Source: Bacillota bacterium | GTDB taxonomy: Bacteria; Bacillota; Clostridia; Oscillospirales; Ruminococcaceae | Length of the DNA stretch: 64,000 bases | Direction of reading: 5' to 3' | Assembly: GCA_023440965.1 (NCBI GenBank) | Contig: JAEZRC010000004.1 | Coordinates: 1 to 64,000 of the forward strand | Part shown: positions 25,750 to 34,686 of the stretch, piece after piece | Position numbering within the stretch: position 1 is the stretch's first letter | Layout of the letters: every line of letters begins with the position of its first letter | The notes under the pieces: model-generated | Told to the model about the DNA's origin: nothing | Databases searched by the model: none | What the model saw: only the letters and a program-made list of their open reading frames with translations | Position numbers and translations under genes: made by a program

Positions 25750-27573
25750 TTGGGACTGAATATAGAGGAACAACAGGTTAAGGGGCAGATTTTTGATGCT
25801 AATATTCAGATAATCAAGCTATGTGGAGATTTAAGCGGGCTTAATACAAGTATTAATGCTTTTGCTTCTGATACATCCCTTAGAGGGAATGCTTACAGTA
25901 AAGCAAAAGCCTACATGAATAAAGGATACATGACTATCAGTCAATCGGTAATATTGTTGGGTAGCAGATTAATATCGGCTAATCAGACAGTCAACAGCAA
26001 ATATGATGAATGCCTGCCTGATGATTATGGATATAAAACTGACACAGATGTTATTGATTTAATGATAACAGAGCTTAAGAATCAGAATGCTTCATATGAA
26101 GAAGAAAAAAACAATTATAACTTTTTTCAGGATGTAGGTGACTTTTTTGCAGAAGGGATATGGTTTGTTGATAGTATTAATGAGAAGATAAGTGCAAACA
26201 ACAGAATAATAAAGAAGCTTGAGGCTGTCAGACTCGGTCTTTACAATTTTAATACTTTAGCTGCTTCAATGTACGATAGCTGTGATTATCTTATAACAAA
26301 AATTAAAAATGCTCTTTGTGATCTTGGTAAATGCACAGACTATACTACTATTCCAGACTTATCAACTAAAAGTTGGTTTACAACATTGGATTTTATTAAC
26401 AAATTCTGTATTGACGGTGATCAGAAAAAAGAATATATAGATGCTTCTTTAGAGGCTATTGCTTTAAAACAAGCGGGAGTAACTGTCGATGAAAGTGGTT
26501 GTCCTTGCTTTAAAAGTGACAAAGAAATCAACGATTTTAAAACTGAGCTTAATAAGTTGACAACAGATTATCAGAATTTTCTTTCTCAGTTTGATGCAGT
26601 GTCTCTGGCTGCAAAATTATCAGGAATCCCTGTAAATTCATCAGGAGCACCTTTGATTAACTCACACTCTGATGCAATTAAATATCAGGAAAACTTGAAG
26701 GTAGTAAATGATAAGATTAATGAATTAAAAGCAAAGAATATCAGTGATATTATTTATGATAAAAGCTTTGCTGAACAATATAATACATTGTATGTTTATT
26801 TATTAGGATTTCTAAATTCTAAGTCTGTTAATATAGATGATACAATGATTGATATAGGATATAATAATAACTCGGATTCATATATTGATTTGTTGACAAA
26901 GGATCCGTCAAAATATACCGATTATGAAAAACTTGCTCTCAAAAAATTCTATGACAATACACTTGAGTGGCGTGGCAATCATGCTTATGACCCTGATGTT
27001 CAGAAATTATATCATAAATATCTTGATGAGCTTGATATAAACACATGGCACGAAACAGATGGTGCTTATTATAATGATTTCTGGAACGAAATTCATATTG
27101 ATCGTGATGATGATTGCGTTAATGTTAAGCAACCTGGATGTACATATTTCCACGAATATGGTCATATGGTGGACGACTTTTCAAAAACGTTTGGCGATAT
27201 TTCTTCGACAAAAGATTTTAGTGATACTCTTGAAAGTGACTTTAATAACTACGTTCAGAAAGTTAAAAAAGAGCAAGGATTTACGACGGACACTGAAGCA
27301 TATGTATTTATTGAGGATTGGCTTAGAAATGATAACCCGGATTTAAAAAACGGAGTCTCCGATATGGTAAATGGTTTATCAGGAGGAAAATGCTCAGGCA
27401 ATTGGTCTCATTCTGCTGATTACTATAATGATAGTAGTATAGCTTGTGAAAGCTACGCGCATTTCTTTGAAGCAAGTATGTATTATGATTCAACTAAGAT
27501 TGACTATATGAAAGAGGTCTTCCCAGAGTCATATAAGAAATTCAAAGAAATGGTTGACGAAGAGCTAAATTAG
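25750..27573 (+). CDS. Type VII-secreted LXG effector with HEXXH metallopeptidase domain
   Basis: A 607-aa candidate effector. The N-terminal helical region (about 1-210) carries an LRG triplet (44-46) in the expected position of the LXG motif and has no Sec signal. A helical middle region (about 210-430) follows. The C-terminal domain has zinc motif HEYGH (468-472) within TYFHEYGHMVDDF, and a second motif ACESYAHFFEAS where Glu567 is the likely third zinc ligand. The HEYGHMVDD...SSTKDF...E-x-x-A-x-x-F-x-E layout resembles anthrax lethal-factor-like (ATLF) zincins. It starts at TTG 25750 with GGGAG 9 nt upstream. The target is unknown; a peptidase toxin against competitors or a host-directed protease are both possible. 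Confidence 0.75.
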   Translation: MGLNIEEQQVKGQIFDANIQIIKLCGDLSGLNTSINAFASDTSLRGNAYSKAKAYMNKGYMTISQSVILLGSRLISANQTVNSKYDECLPDDYGYKTDTDVIDLMITELKNQNASYEEEKNNYNFFQDVGDFFAEGIWFVDSINEKISANNRIIKKLEAVRLGLYNFNTLAASMYDSCDYLITKIKNALCDLGKCTDYTTIPDLSTKSWFTTLDFINKFCIDGDQKKEYIDASLEAIALKQAGVTVDESGCPCFKSDKEINDFKTELNKLTTDYQNFLSQFDAVSLAAKLSGIPVNSSGAPLINSHSDAIKYQENLKVVNDKINELKAKNISDIIYDKSFAEQYNTLYVYLLGFLNSKSVNIDDTMIDIGYNNNSDSYIDLLTKDPSKYTDYEKLALKKFYDNTLEWRGNHAYDPDVQKLYHKYLDELDINTWHETDGAYYNDFWNEIHIDRDDDCVNVKQPGCTYFHEYGHMVDDFSKTFGDISSTKDFSDTLESDFNNYVQKVKKEQGFTTDTEAYVFIEDWLRNDNPDLKNGVSDMVNGLSGGKCSGNWSHSADYYNDSSIACESYAHFFEASMYYDSTKIDYMKEVFPESYKKFKEMVDEELN

Positions 27574-27582
27574 GAGTTAATT

Positions 27583-28239
27583 ATGAAACATAAGAAAATA
27601 GCATTAATTAGTTGTGTTGTTTTGTTAATGGTGTCAATTTTTTCGGGTTGTGGTGCAGCAACCGGAAAGGAGAATAATATGGATAATAAATTTGTTAATT
27701 ATTATAATGAAGATGAGAAGTATGATAGAAGAAGTATTTTCTACGAAAATGGAAAGTTAAGTTTTGTTAAGGACAAATTAGATGATAAGCATATACTTGA
27801 TGGCAGAGCAGGGGAATATCACAATGTCACATTGAAGCTTAAAAACGGATGTAGTTTATTTTATCCAGAGACAGATACTAATAAAGCATTTTTGAAATCA
27901 AATGATAATGTCGTAAAAGATGATGAAAATGAATTTATTGCAAGTAATTCAAACCGATTCGCCTCAGTCAAGAAGTTGTCAGGTAACTGGGATGAAAACA
28001 AAGAACAATTTATAAAAAGTATGGAAGGTAAAGATGTAATTGATGCAACAAAGGATGCTGAATATCCTAGGCTTGAAAAGTACGTTTTCTATTATGGAAT
28101 GGTAACAGATAATAGTGGCAGAGAACTTTTAGGTATGCACTGCTTGTTTGAAAAAAAAGGTGTTATATATAGTTTTACTTTCGGTGGAACAGGCAATTTT
28201 GAGGATATAAAAATAGATGGTGAATCCATCATACAATAA
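27583..28239 (+). CDS. Lipoprotein, candidate immunity protein for the LXG effector
   Basis: A 218-aa lipoprotein with lipobox FSGC (Cys23) and a soluble domain of about 190 residues outside the membrane. No known family is recognised. It starts 9 nt after the effector stop with TAGGAG upstream, so it is cotranscribed. In LXG toxin operons the gene after the effector commonly encodes immunity. A surface lipoprotein would suit a peptidase acting outside the cell or at the membrane. This role is inferred from position only. Confidence 0.65.
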   Translation: MKHKKIALISCVVLLMVSIFSGCGAATGKENNMDNKFVNYYNEDEKYDRRSIFYENGKLSFVKDKLDDKHILDGRAGEYHNVTLKLKNGCSLFYPETDTNKAFLKSNDNVVKDDENEFIASNSNRFASVKKLSGNWDENKEQFIKSMEGKDVIDATKDAEYPRLEKYVFYYGMVTDNSGRELLGMHCLFEKKGVIYSFTFGGTGNFEDIKIDGESIIQ

Positions 28240-28255
28240 CAATTAATTTAAAAAT

Positions 28256-28300
28256 AACAACAGCCACTCTGCGATTATGCAAAGTGGCTGTTGTTTTTAC
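28256..28300. terminator. Bidirectional terminator between the LXG operon and uvrA
   Basis: Arms 28256-28272 and 28279-28295 (core CAGCCACT/AGTGGCTG) form a stem of about 16 bp with one mismatch, and T tracts on both strands. Confidence 0.85.
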
Positions 28301-31122
28301 TTTAATAATTTTTTTAGATACTTTCCTGTATAAGAGTCTTTACACTTGATAATTTCTTCTGGAGTTCCTGTTACGATAATCTGTCCACCGTTGTTTCCAC
28401 CCTCAGGTCCAAGGTCGATAATATAGTCGGCCGTTTTTATAACATCAAGATTATGCTCAATTATCAGCAATGTGTTACCACCGTCAGCAAGCTTCTGTAA
28501 AACCTCAAGAAGCTTATGAACATCGGCTGTATGAAGTCCTGTTGTAGGTTCATCAAGGATATAAATTGTTTTGCCAGTTGAACGTTTTGCAAGCTCTGTT
28601 GCAAGCTTGACTCTCTGAGCTTCGCCACCTGAAAGTGTAGTAGCAGGCTGACCAATTTTAACATATCCAAGTCCGACTTCCTTTAATGTCTCAAGCTTTC
28701 TTGATATTTTAGGAATATTTTTAAAGAACTCACAGCCTTCTTCAATAGTCATTTCAAGAACATCATAAATACTTTTTCCCTTATATTTAATATCAAGAGT
28801 TTCCCTGTTATAGCGTGCGCCCTTACAAACCTCGCAAGGAACATAAATATCAGGCAAGAAGTGCATCTCAATCTTGAGGATACCGTCACCCTCACAGGCT
28901 TCACAGCGTCCTCCACGAATGTTAAAGGAGAATCTTCCTGAGCTGTAACCCTTCATTTTTGCATCATTTGTGTTTGCAAAAAGCTCACGGATATCAGTAA
29001 ACACACCTGTGTAGGTTGCTGGGTTTGAACGTGGAGTTCTTCCGATAGGGGACTGGTCAATGTCAATGACCTTATCAAGATTATCAACGCCAATCATTTC
29101 TTTAAAGTTGCCTGGGCGGATTTTTGCACGATTGAGTTTGCCAGCAAGCTCCTTATATATAATTTCGTTTACAAGTGAGCTCTTACCACTTCCAGAAACA
29201 CCTGTAATACAGGTCATTGTTCCAAGTGGAATTTCAACATCGATATTTTTAAGATTATTTTCAGCAGCACCGATTACTTTAAGAAATTCTCCGTTTCCTT
29301 TTCTTCTCTCCAAAGGAACAGGAATTTGTCTCTTCCCGCTGAGGTACTGTCCTGTTATTGAGCCGTCACAAGACTTGATTTCATTAACAGTTCCGGCACA
29401 GACAACCTCACCACCGCGAATTCCGGCGCCAGGCCCGATATCAACAATATAGTCAGCCGCATACATTGTATCCTCATCGTGTTCAACAACAATAACAGTA
29501 TTTCCTATATCACGGAGTCGTTTTAAAGTCCCTATTAGCTTGTCGTTGTCACGCTGGTGAAGACCGATACTTGGCTCATCAAGGATATATAGAACTCCCA
29601 CAAGTGAGGAACCAATCTGTGTAGCGAGTCTTATACGCTGGCTTTCACCGCCTGATAAAGTGCCAGCAGAACGAGATAGTGTAAGATATTCAAGACCGAC
29701 GCTCTGCAAGAAGCCGAGTCGTTCATTAATTTCTTTGATAATTCTGTCACCGATAAGACGTTCTCTCTCAGTAAGGTCAATATTTTTAAAGAAGTCAAGG
29801 CATTCAGTAACAGAAAGATGTGTGAGCTCGCTAATATTTTTATCACCGACAGTTACAGCAAGAGTTTCTTTATTAAGTCGTTCGCCGTGACAGGACGGGC
29901 ATTTTACCTCAGTCATAAGTGACATAATTTCGTCACGGGAATAGTTACTTGTTGTATCCTTATATCTTCTTTCAAGGTTGTTGCAGACACCCTCAAAGGT
30001 TGCCATAAACTTTCCGCCGCCAAGCTCCTTTGAACGCTCAAGTTCAAGTTTTTCACTTCCAGTACCATAAAGGAAAACGTCGATCACCTTTTCAGGAAGA
30101 TTCTTGACAGGGTCATCAAGTGAGATATTATATTTTTTTGCTATAGCTGTATAATACATCATTGCTATTGAAGTATCATCCAGTGAGTTCCATCCCATTG
30201 CCTTGATAGCACCCTGTTTTATTGATAGCTCTTTGTTTGGAACAACCAAATCAGGATCAACTTTCTGGAATACGCCAAGACCGGTACATTTTTCACAAGC
30301 ACCAAAAGGATTGTTAAACGAGAACATTCTCGGGGTAAGCTCTTCAATGCTTATGTTATGTTCAGGGCAGGCATAGCTTTGTGAAAAAAGCATTTCCTCA
30401 CCGTCAATAACATCAACACCAACAAGTCCACCTGTGAGTGAAGTAACAGTTTCAATACTATCCGAAAGTCTTGATTTTATACCGTCTTTAATAACAAGAC
30501 GGTCAACGATTATTTCAATAGTATGCTTTTTATTCTTGTCAATTTTTATAGTTTCGGAAAGGTCATAGGTCATTCCGTCAATCCTTATCCTGACGTAGCC
30601 TGACTTCCTTGCACTTTCGATTTCTTTTGTGTATTCGCCCTTACGTCCTCTTACAATAGGAGCAAGTAGCTGAATTTTTGTGCCGTCAGGCAGTTCCATT
30701 ATCTTGTCAACAATCTGGTCGACAGTCTGTTGTCTGATTTCTCTTCCACAAACAGGGCAGTGAGGAATACCTATTCTTGCATAAAGCAATCTTAGGTAGT
30801 CGTAAATTTCAGTAACTGTTCCGACAGTAGAACGCGGATTTTTCGATGTGGTTTTCTGATCAATGGATATAGCAGGTGATAGTCCTTCAATACTGTCAAC
30901 CTCAGGCTTCTCCATTTGCCCGAGGAACTGTCTTGCATATGAGGACAAGCTCTCCATATATCTTCTCTGACCATCTGCATAAATTGTGTCAAAAGCAAGT
31001 GATGATTTCCCCGAACCTGACAACCCCGTCATAACAATAAGCTTATCTCTTGGGATAGTCAGATCAATATTTTTAAGGTTATGTTCTCTTGCTCCTTTAA
31101 TAACTATTTCGTTTCTTTGCAT
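28297..31122 (-). CDS. uvrA: Excinuclease ABC subunit A
   Basis: A 941-aa damage-recognition ATPase of nucleotide excision repair. Two ABC modules are complete: Walker A GLSGSGKSSLAFDTI and GVSGSGKSSLVNEII, signatures LSGGESQR and LSGGEAQR. Zinc-finger cysteines include CPVCGR near 120, CPEH...CEKC near 250-280 and CEACEGDG...CEVCKG near 735-760. AAAGGAG precedes the ATG. It is third in a uvrB-DUF3788-uvrA operon, so both partners are cotranscribed. Confidence 0.97.
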   Translation of the reverse strand: MQRNEIVIKGAREHNLKNIDLTIPRDKLIVMTGLSGSGKSSLAFDTIYADGQRRYMESLSSYARQFLGQMEKPEVDSIEGLSPAISIDQKTTSKNPRSTVGTVTEIYDYLRLLYARIGIPHCPVCGREIRQQTVDQIVDKIMELPDGTKIQLLAPIVRGRKGEYTKEIESARKSGYVRIRIDGMTYDLSETIKIDKNKKHTIEIIVDRLVIKDGIKSRLSDSIETVTSLTGGLVGVDVIDGEEMLFSQSYACPEHNISIEELTPRMFSFNNPFGACEKCTGLGVFQKVDPDLVVPNKELSIKQGAIKAMGWNSLDDTSIAMMYYTAIAKKYNISLDDPVKNLPEKVIDVFLYGTGSEKLELERSKELGGGKFMATFEGVCNNLERRYKDTTSNYSRDEIMSLMTEVKCPSCHGERLNKETLAVTVGDKNISELTHLSVTECLDFFKNIDLTERERLIGDRIIKEINERLGFLQSVGLEYLTLSRSAGTLSGGESQRIRLATQIGSSLVGVLYILDEPSIGLHQRDNDKLIGTLKRLRDIGNTVIVVEHDEDTMYAADYIVDIGPGAGIRGGEVVCAGTVNEIKSCDGSITGQYLSGKRQIPVPLERRKGNGEFLKVIGAAENNLKNIDVEIPLGTMTCITGVSGSGKSSLVNEIIYKELAGKLNRAKIRPGNFKEMIGVDNLDKVIDIDQSPIGRTPRSNPATYTGVFTDIRELFANTNDAKMKGYSSGRFSFNIRGGRCEACEGDGILKIEMHFLPDIYVPCEVCKGARYNRETLDIKYKGKSIYDVLEMTIEEGCEFFKNIPKISRKLETLKEVGLGYVKIGQPATTLSGGEAQRVKLATELAKRSTGKTIYILDEPTTGLHTADVHKLLEVLQKLADGGNTLLIIEHNLDVIKTADYIIDLGPEGGNNGGQIIVTGTPEEIIKCKDSYTGKYLKKLLK

Positions 31123-31134
31123 TTCTTGCTCCTT

Positions 31135-31530
31135 TTACTTGTTAGGCTTTCTTTTAATAAAAAGTAATTTCTCTATATCTTTAATATCTGCTGTGTCACA
31201 GATATCAAACATTACCCATTTACCGTCATGATAGGTCTGTGCATTATCATATTGAGTGATAATATTTTCACTCAAAGTATCCCTGATAACCTCAACCTTA
31301 TCACGTTCAGCACTACCGAATATAATCATAAATCCAAATACGTCCTGCTTGAAATACAAACAGCAAAGTGTTTTCCCACCACGTCGGTATTTAAGCTCAT
31401 AGTCCCACTTTTTGCCGCCGTTGCCTTCAAGAATATCCATATCATAAAGGCTTTCAATCATTTTTCTATATTCAAGCCAAGCTGAATACTTATCTTCCCC
31501 AATAGCAGTCACAATTTCATTTTCTGTCAT
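31135..31530 (-). CDS. DUF3788 family protein
   Basis: A 131-aa protein matching DUF3788: an acidic helical N terminus, WDYELKYRRGGKTLCCLYFKQ, then FGSAERDKVEVIRDTLSE and the Trp-containing strand GKWVMFDI. The fold is related to small YdhG/DUF1801-type proteins and no activity is known. It is placed between uvrB (2 nt) and uvrA (12 nt), so it is expressed with excision repair, but a role there is not shown. Confidence 0.8.
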   Translation of the reverse strand: MTENEIVTAIGEDKYSAWLEYRKMIESLYDMDILEGNGGKKWDYELKYRRGGKTLCCLYFKQDVFGFMIIFGSAERDKVEVIRDTLSENIITQYDNAQTYHDGKWVMFDICDTADIKDIEKLLFIKRKPNK

Positions 31531-31532
31531 AT

Positions 31533-33497
31533 TTATTGCCCCTTTAGTTCATTTATTTTATCCCTAAGGTATGCAGCGTGTTCAAATTCAAGCATCTTTG
31601 CTGCATTCTTCATTTCAATAGTTAACTTATCAATAAGTGCATTTTTCTCTGCGTGGGACATTTTCTTAATCTTCTTTGTTTCCTTATCAACATTTTCCTT
31701 TGTTGAAATTTCAAGAACATTACGGATATCCTTTTTAATTGTCTTAGGTACAATTCCGTGCTCTTTATTATAATCCATCTGTATTTTTCTACGTCTGTCA
31801 GTTTCTTTAATAGCACTTTCCATTGAACGCGTTACGGTGTCAGCATACATTATTACCTTGCCTTCACTGTTTCTTGCAGCACGCCCTATTGTCTGGATAA
31901 GAGAAGATTCACTTCTGAGGAAGCCTTCCTTATCAGCGTCAAGAATGACAACAAGTGATACTTCAGGGAGATCAAGTCCTTCTCTGAGAAGGTTGATTCC
32001 GACAAGAACATCAAACTCACCAAGACGTAAATCCCTGATGATTTCCATTCTTTCAATAGTATCAATATCGTGGTGCATATATCGAACCTTTATATCAAGA
32101 TTGTCAAGATAGGTTGTAAGGTTTTCAGCCATTTTCTTTGTGAGGGTGGTAATAAGTATTCGCTCACCCTTGGCGACTATCTTATTAATTTCAGAAATAA
32201 GATCCTCAATCTGTCCCTGTGTTGGTTTGACCTCAATAAGCGGATCAATAAGTCCTGTCGGACGAATAACCTGCTCAACAATCTGTGCTGACTTTTCCTT
32301 TTCAAGAGGTCCGGGAGTAGCACTGACAAAAATAGCCTGATTAATTTTATCATAAAATTCATCAAACATCAGAGGCCGGTTGTCAAAAGCAGAAGGCAGC
32401 CTGAATCCATAATCAATAAGAGTAGATTTTCTTGCCCTATCCCCAGCATACATTGCACGTACCTGTGGAAGACTTACGTGCGATTCATCAACAATAAGCA
32501 GAAAATCGTCAGGAAAGTGGTCAAGCAATGTATATGGAATACTCCCGTCAGGTCGTCTTGATAAGACTCTTGAATAGTTTTCAATACCACTGCAGAAACC
32601 GATTTCCTGAAGCATTTCTATATCATAATTCGTTCTTTGTGCAATACGCTGAGCTTCAATTAGCTGTCCGTTGTCGGTAAAGAATTTTACTCTTTCTTCA
32701 AGTTCGGCCTCAATATCAGCAATAGCATCGCTAAGCTTGTCTTTTGAAATAACATAGTGAGTAGCAGGAAAAATCATTACATATGAAAGTGATGCAAGAA
32801 CTTCACCAGTGAGAACATGAATCTCACTTATTCTGTCAATCTCATCGCCGAAGAATTCAATTCGTATTGCTTTATCTGTTGAATCTGAAGGAAACACCTC
32901 AACAACATCACCACGAACACGGAATTTATTTCTTACAAAGTTTATGTCGTTCCTCTCATATTGAATAGAAACAAGTCTTGCAAGGACTTCATCACGTGAA
33001 ATCTGCATACCCTTTCTAAGTGATAATGTGAGTGAACGGTAAAATTCAGGGTCGCCAAGAGAATAAATACACGAAACACTCGCTACAATGATAACATCTT
33101 TTCTTTCAATGAGAGCAGATGTTGCAGAGTGCCTGAGCTTATCAATTTCGTCATTAATGGAGCTGTCTTTTTCGATAAAAACATCAGTGCTTGGAATATA
33201 AGCCTCTGGTCTGTAATAGTCGTAGTACGAAACAAAATATTCAACAGCGTTGTTAGGGAAGAACTCCTTGAATTCTGAGCATAGCTGTGCCGCAAGAATC
33301 TTGTTGTGTGCAAGTATCAGAGTCGGCTTGTTTATCTGTTCTATAACATTTGCCATTGTGAATGTCTTACCTGAACCTGTTACACCAAGGAGAGTCTGCT
33401 CCTTGTAGCCTTTTTTTAGACCGTCAACAAGCTTCTCAATAGCAATAGGTTGATCGCCAGCTGGCTTGTATTTTGATACTAACTGAAATCTGTCCAT
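31533..33497 (-). CDS. uvrB: Excinuclease ABC subunit B
   Basis: A 654-aa DNA-repair helicase that receives damage from UvrA and recruits UvrC. It has Walker A GVTGSGKTFTMANVI, the beta-hairpin segment YYDYYRPEAYIPSTDVFIEK, motif II DESHV, motif VI QTIGRAARN, and a C-terminal UVR domain (last 35 residues) for UvrC contact. The ATG at 33497 has GGGGG 9 nt upstream; a longer reading to 33548 lacks a site and extends past the usual UvrB N terminus. Confidence 0.97.
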   Translation of the reverse strand: MDRFQLVSKYKPAGDQPIAIEKLVDGLKKGYKEQTLLGVTGSGKTFTMANVIEQINKPTLILAHNKILAAQLCSEFKEFFPNNAVEYFVSYYDYYRPEAYIPSTDVFIEKDSSINDEIDKLRHSATSALIERKDVIIVASVSCIYSLGDPEFYRSLTLSLRKGMQISRDEVLARLVSIQYERNDINFVRNKFRVRGDVVEVFPSDSTDKAIRIEFFGDEIDRISEIHVLTGEVLASLSYVMIFPATHYVISKDKLSDAIADIEAELEERVKFFTDNGQLIEAQRIAQRTNYDIEMLQEIGFCSGIENYSRVLSRRPDGSIPYTLLDHFPDDFLLIVDESHVSLPQVRAMYAGDRARKSTLIDYGFRLPSAFDNRPLMFDEFYDKINQAIFVSATPGPLEKEKSAQIVEQVIRPTGLIDPLIEVKPTQGQIEDLISEINKIVAKGERILITTLTKKMAENLTTYLDNLDIKVRYMHHDIDTIERMEIIRDLRLGEFDVLVGINLLREGLDLPEVSLVVILDADKEGFLRSESSLIQTIGRAARNSEGKVIMYADTVTRSMESAIKETDRRRKIQMDYNKEHGIVPKTIKKDIRNVLEISTKENVDKETKKIKKMSHAEKNALIDKLTIEMKNAAKMLEFEHAAYLRDKINELKGQ

Positions 33498-33620
33498 AAT
33501 TAGAAACCCCCGTATCTGCGGACTTTTATATTTTGTATCTATTGACATTTATTAGTAAACGTATTAAAATTAGCTAAGAAATTTTTTATACCATGACATT
33601 AATATTAAGGAGATATTTAT

Positions 33621-33827
33621 ATGGAAGAAATTATTGAATATTGTCTGGTTGGCATAATTACATTAATAGGATTATTTATGTTCCTGTTCCCAAAATTGAA
33701 TTTAAAACCGGAAATGAGATCTTCTGAAGAAAACATAGCTAAAATTAAAAGAAATGGGCTTATTCTTGCTATAGTGGGTGCTTTAGTGTTGGCAATTTTA
33801 GTGTATGCCAAATCTCAAATCAAATAA
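33621..33827 (+). CDS. Small two-TM membrane protein
   Basis: A 68-aa protein with two hydrophobic helices (about 8-24 and 47-65) joined by a basic loop. AAGGAG lies 8 nt before the ATG and a terminator follows, so it is probably a real monocistronic gene. The family is not recognised. Confidence 0.65.
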   Translation: MEEIIEYCLVGIITLIGLFMFLFPKLNLKPEMRSSEENIAKIKRNGLILAIVGALVLAILVYAKSQIK

Positions 33828-33843
33828 AAAGAACATTGAATTT

Positions 33844-33870
33844 CTGCCAGTTACAACTGGCAGATTTTTT
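33844..33870 (+). terminator. Terminator after the small membrane protein
   Basis: CTGCCAGTT (33844-33852) pairs with AACTGGCAG (33855-33863), followed by ATTTTTT. It overlaps the end of the convergent radC. Confidence 0.8.
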
Positions 33871-34555
33871 ATATTTCGAAAAAGTTAAAATAACCCGCAT
33901 CCTTCATTGAAACAGCATTTTGGGGGCTTGCTACTATATGATCAAGCAGTTTTATTCCCACACTGTCAAGGATTTTATATAGCTTTCGCGTTGCCTCAAT
34001 ATCTGAATCAGAAGGAATCGGTATACCGTTCGGGTGATTGTGGGAAAGTATTATCATTGAGGAGTTTGAACGATATGTTGCCTCAACAATCTTTCTCACA
34101 TTTATAGGAACAGTATTGACTCCACCATCTTGTATAAGAACACAGGAAATTATATTTAGCTTGTCATCAAGACAGCAGACATGAATTTTTTCGGTTTTCA
34201 CACCAATATATAATCCGTGAAAATAATTGCATATCCGCCTAACATCATTCATAGGCTGGTTTGCATTTGTTTCAACAGTATAAGCGCTTAAAAGCTGTGG
34301 AATAAGCTTAATGAGTGTGGCACCGTTCTCGCCAAGTCCTTTGACCTTAATAAGTTCTTCAAATGGTGCATTGAAGACACCTGTCAGGGTCTTGAAGTTA
34401 TCAATAAGTTCATGTGCAATAACATTCGTATCCTGTCTTGGCAATGCATAGAATAAAAGCAATTCGAGAATATTATGCGATTCAAAAGAAGAAAGCCCTT
34501 CCTTGACAAATCTCTGCTTTAATCTTTGTCGATGTCCGTCGTGTATTGTCCCCAT
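33869..34555 (-). CDS. radC: RadC/UPF0758 JAMM-domain protein
   Basis: A 228-aa protein. An N-terminal helix-hairpin-helix region (about 25-85, FEELIKVKGLGENGATLIKL) is followed by a JAMM/MPN+ domain with the metal motif SHNHPNG...SDSD. RadC was named as a repair protein but that role is disputed, and the domain is predicted to be a metal-dependent hydrolase. Start at 34555 is set by CAGGAG 9 nt upstream; a longer reading to 34585 runs through the ribosome site. Confidence 0.88.
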   Translation of the reverse strand: MGTIHDGHRQRLKQRFVKEGLSSFESHNILELLLFYALPRQDTNVIAHELIDNFKTLTGVFNAPFEELIKVKGLGENGATLIKLIPQLLSAYTVETNANQPMNDVRRICNYFHGLYIGVKTEKIHVCCLDDKLNIISCVLIQDGGVNTVPINVRKIVEATYRSNSSMIILSHNHPNGIPIPSDSDIEATRKLYKILDSVGIKLLDHIVASPQNAVSMKDAGYFNFFEI

Positions 34556-34686
34556 GATGTCAACTCCTGATGAATAATAGAACATTTATTCTTTTTCTAT
34601 TATAATACATAATTTTTGATTTGAAAAGATGTTTTTGAAAATAAAATATGTTATAATATCATAAGTAAATTTTCAAGGAGAATAAA

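Noticed and set aside
29400..33400. Possible CRISPR or tandem repeats in the uvr region
   Set aside because: Similar-looking motifs are the duplicated ABC modules of UvrA at protein level, not DNA repeats. No CRISPR array, tRNA or rRNA was recognised anywhere in the window.
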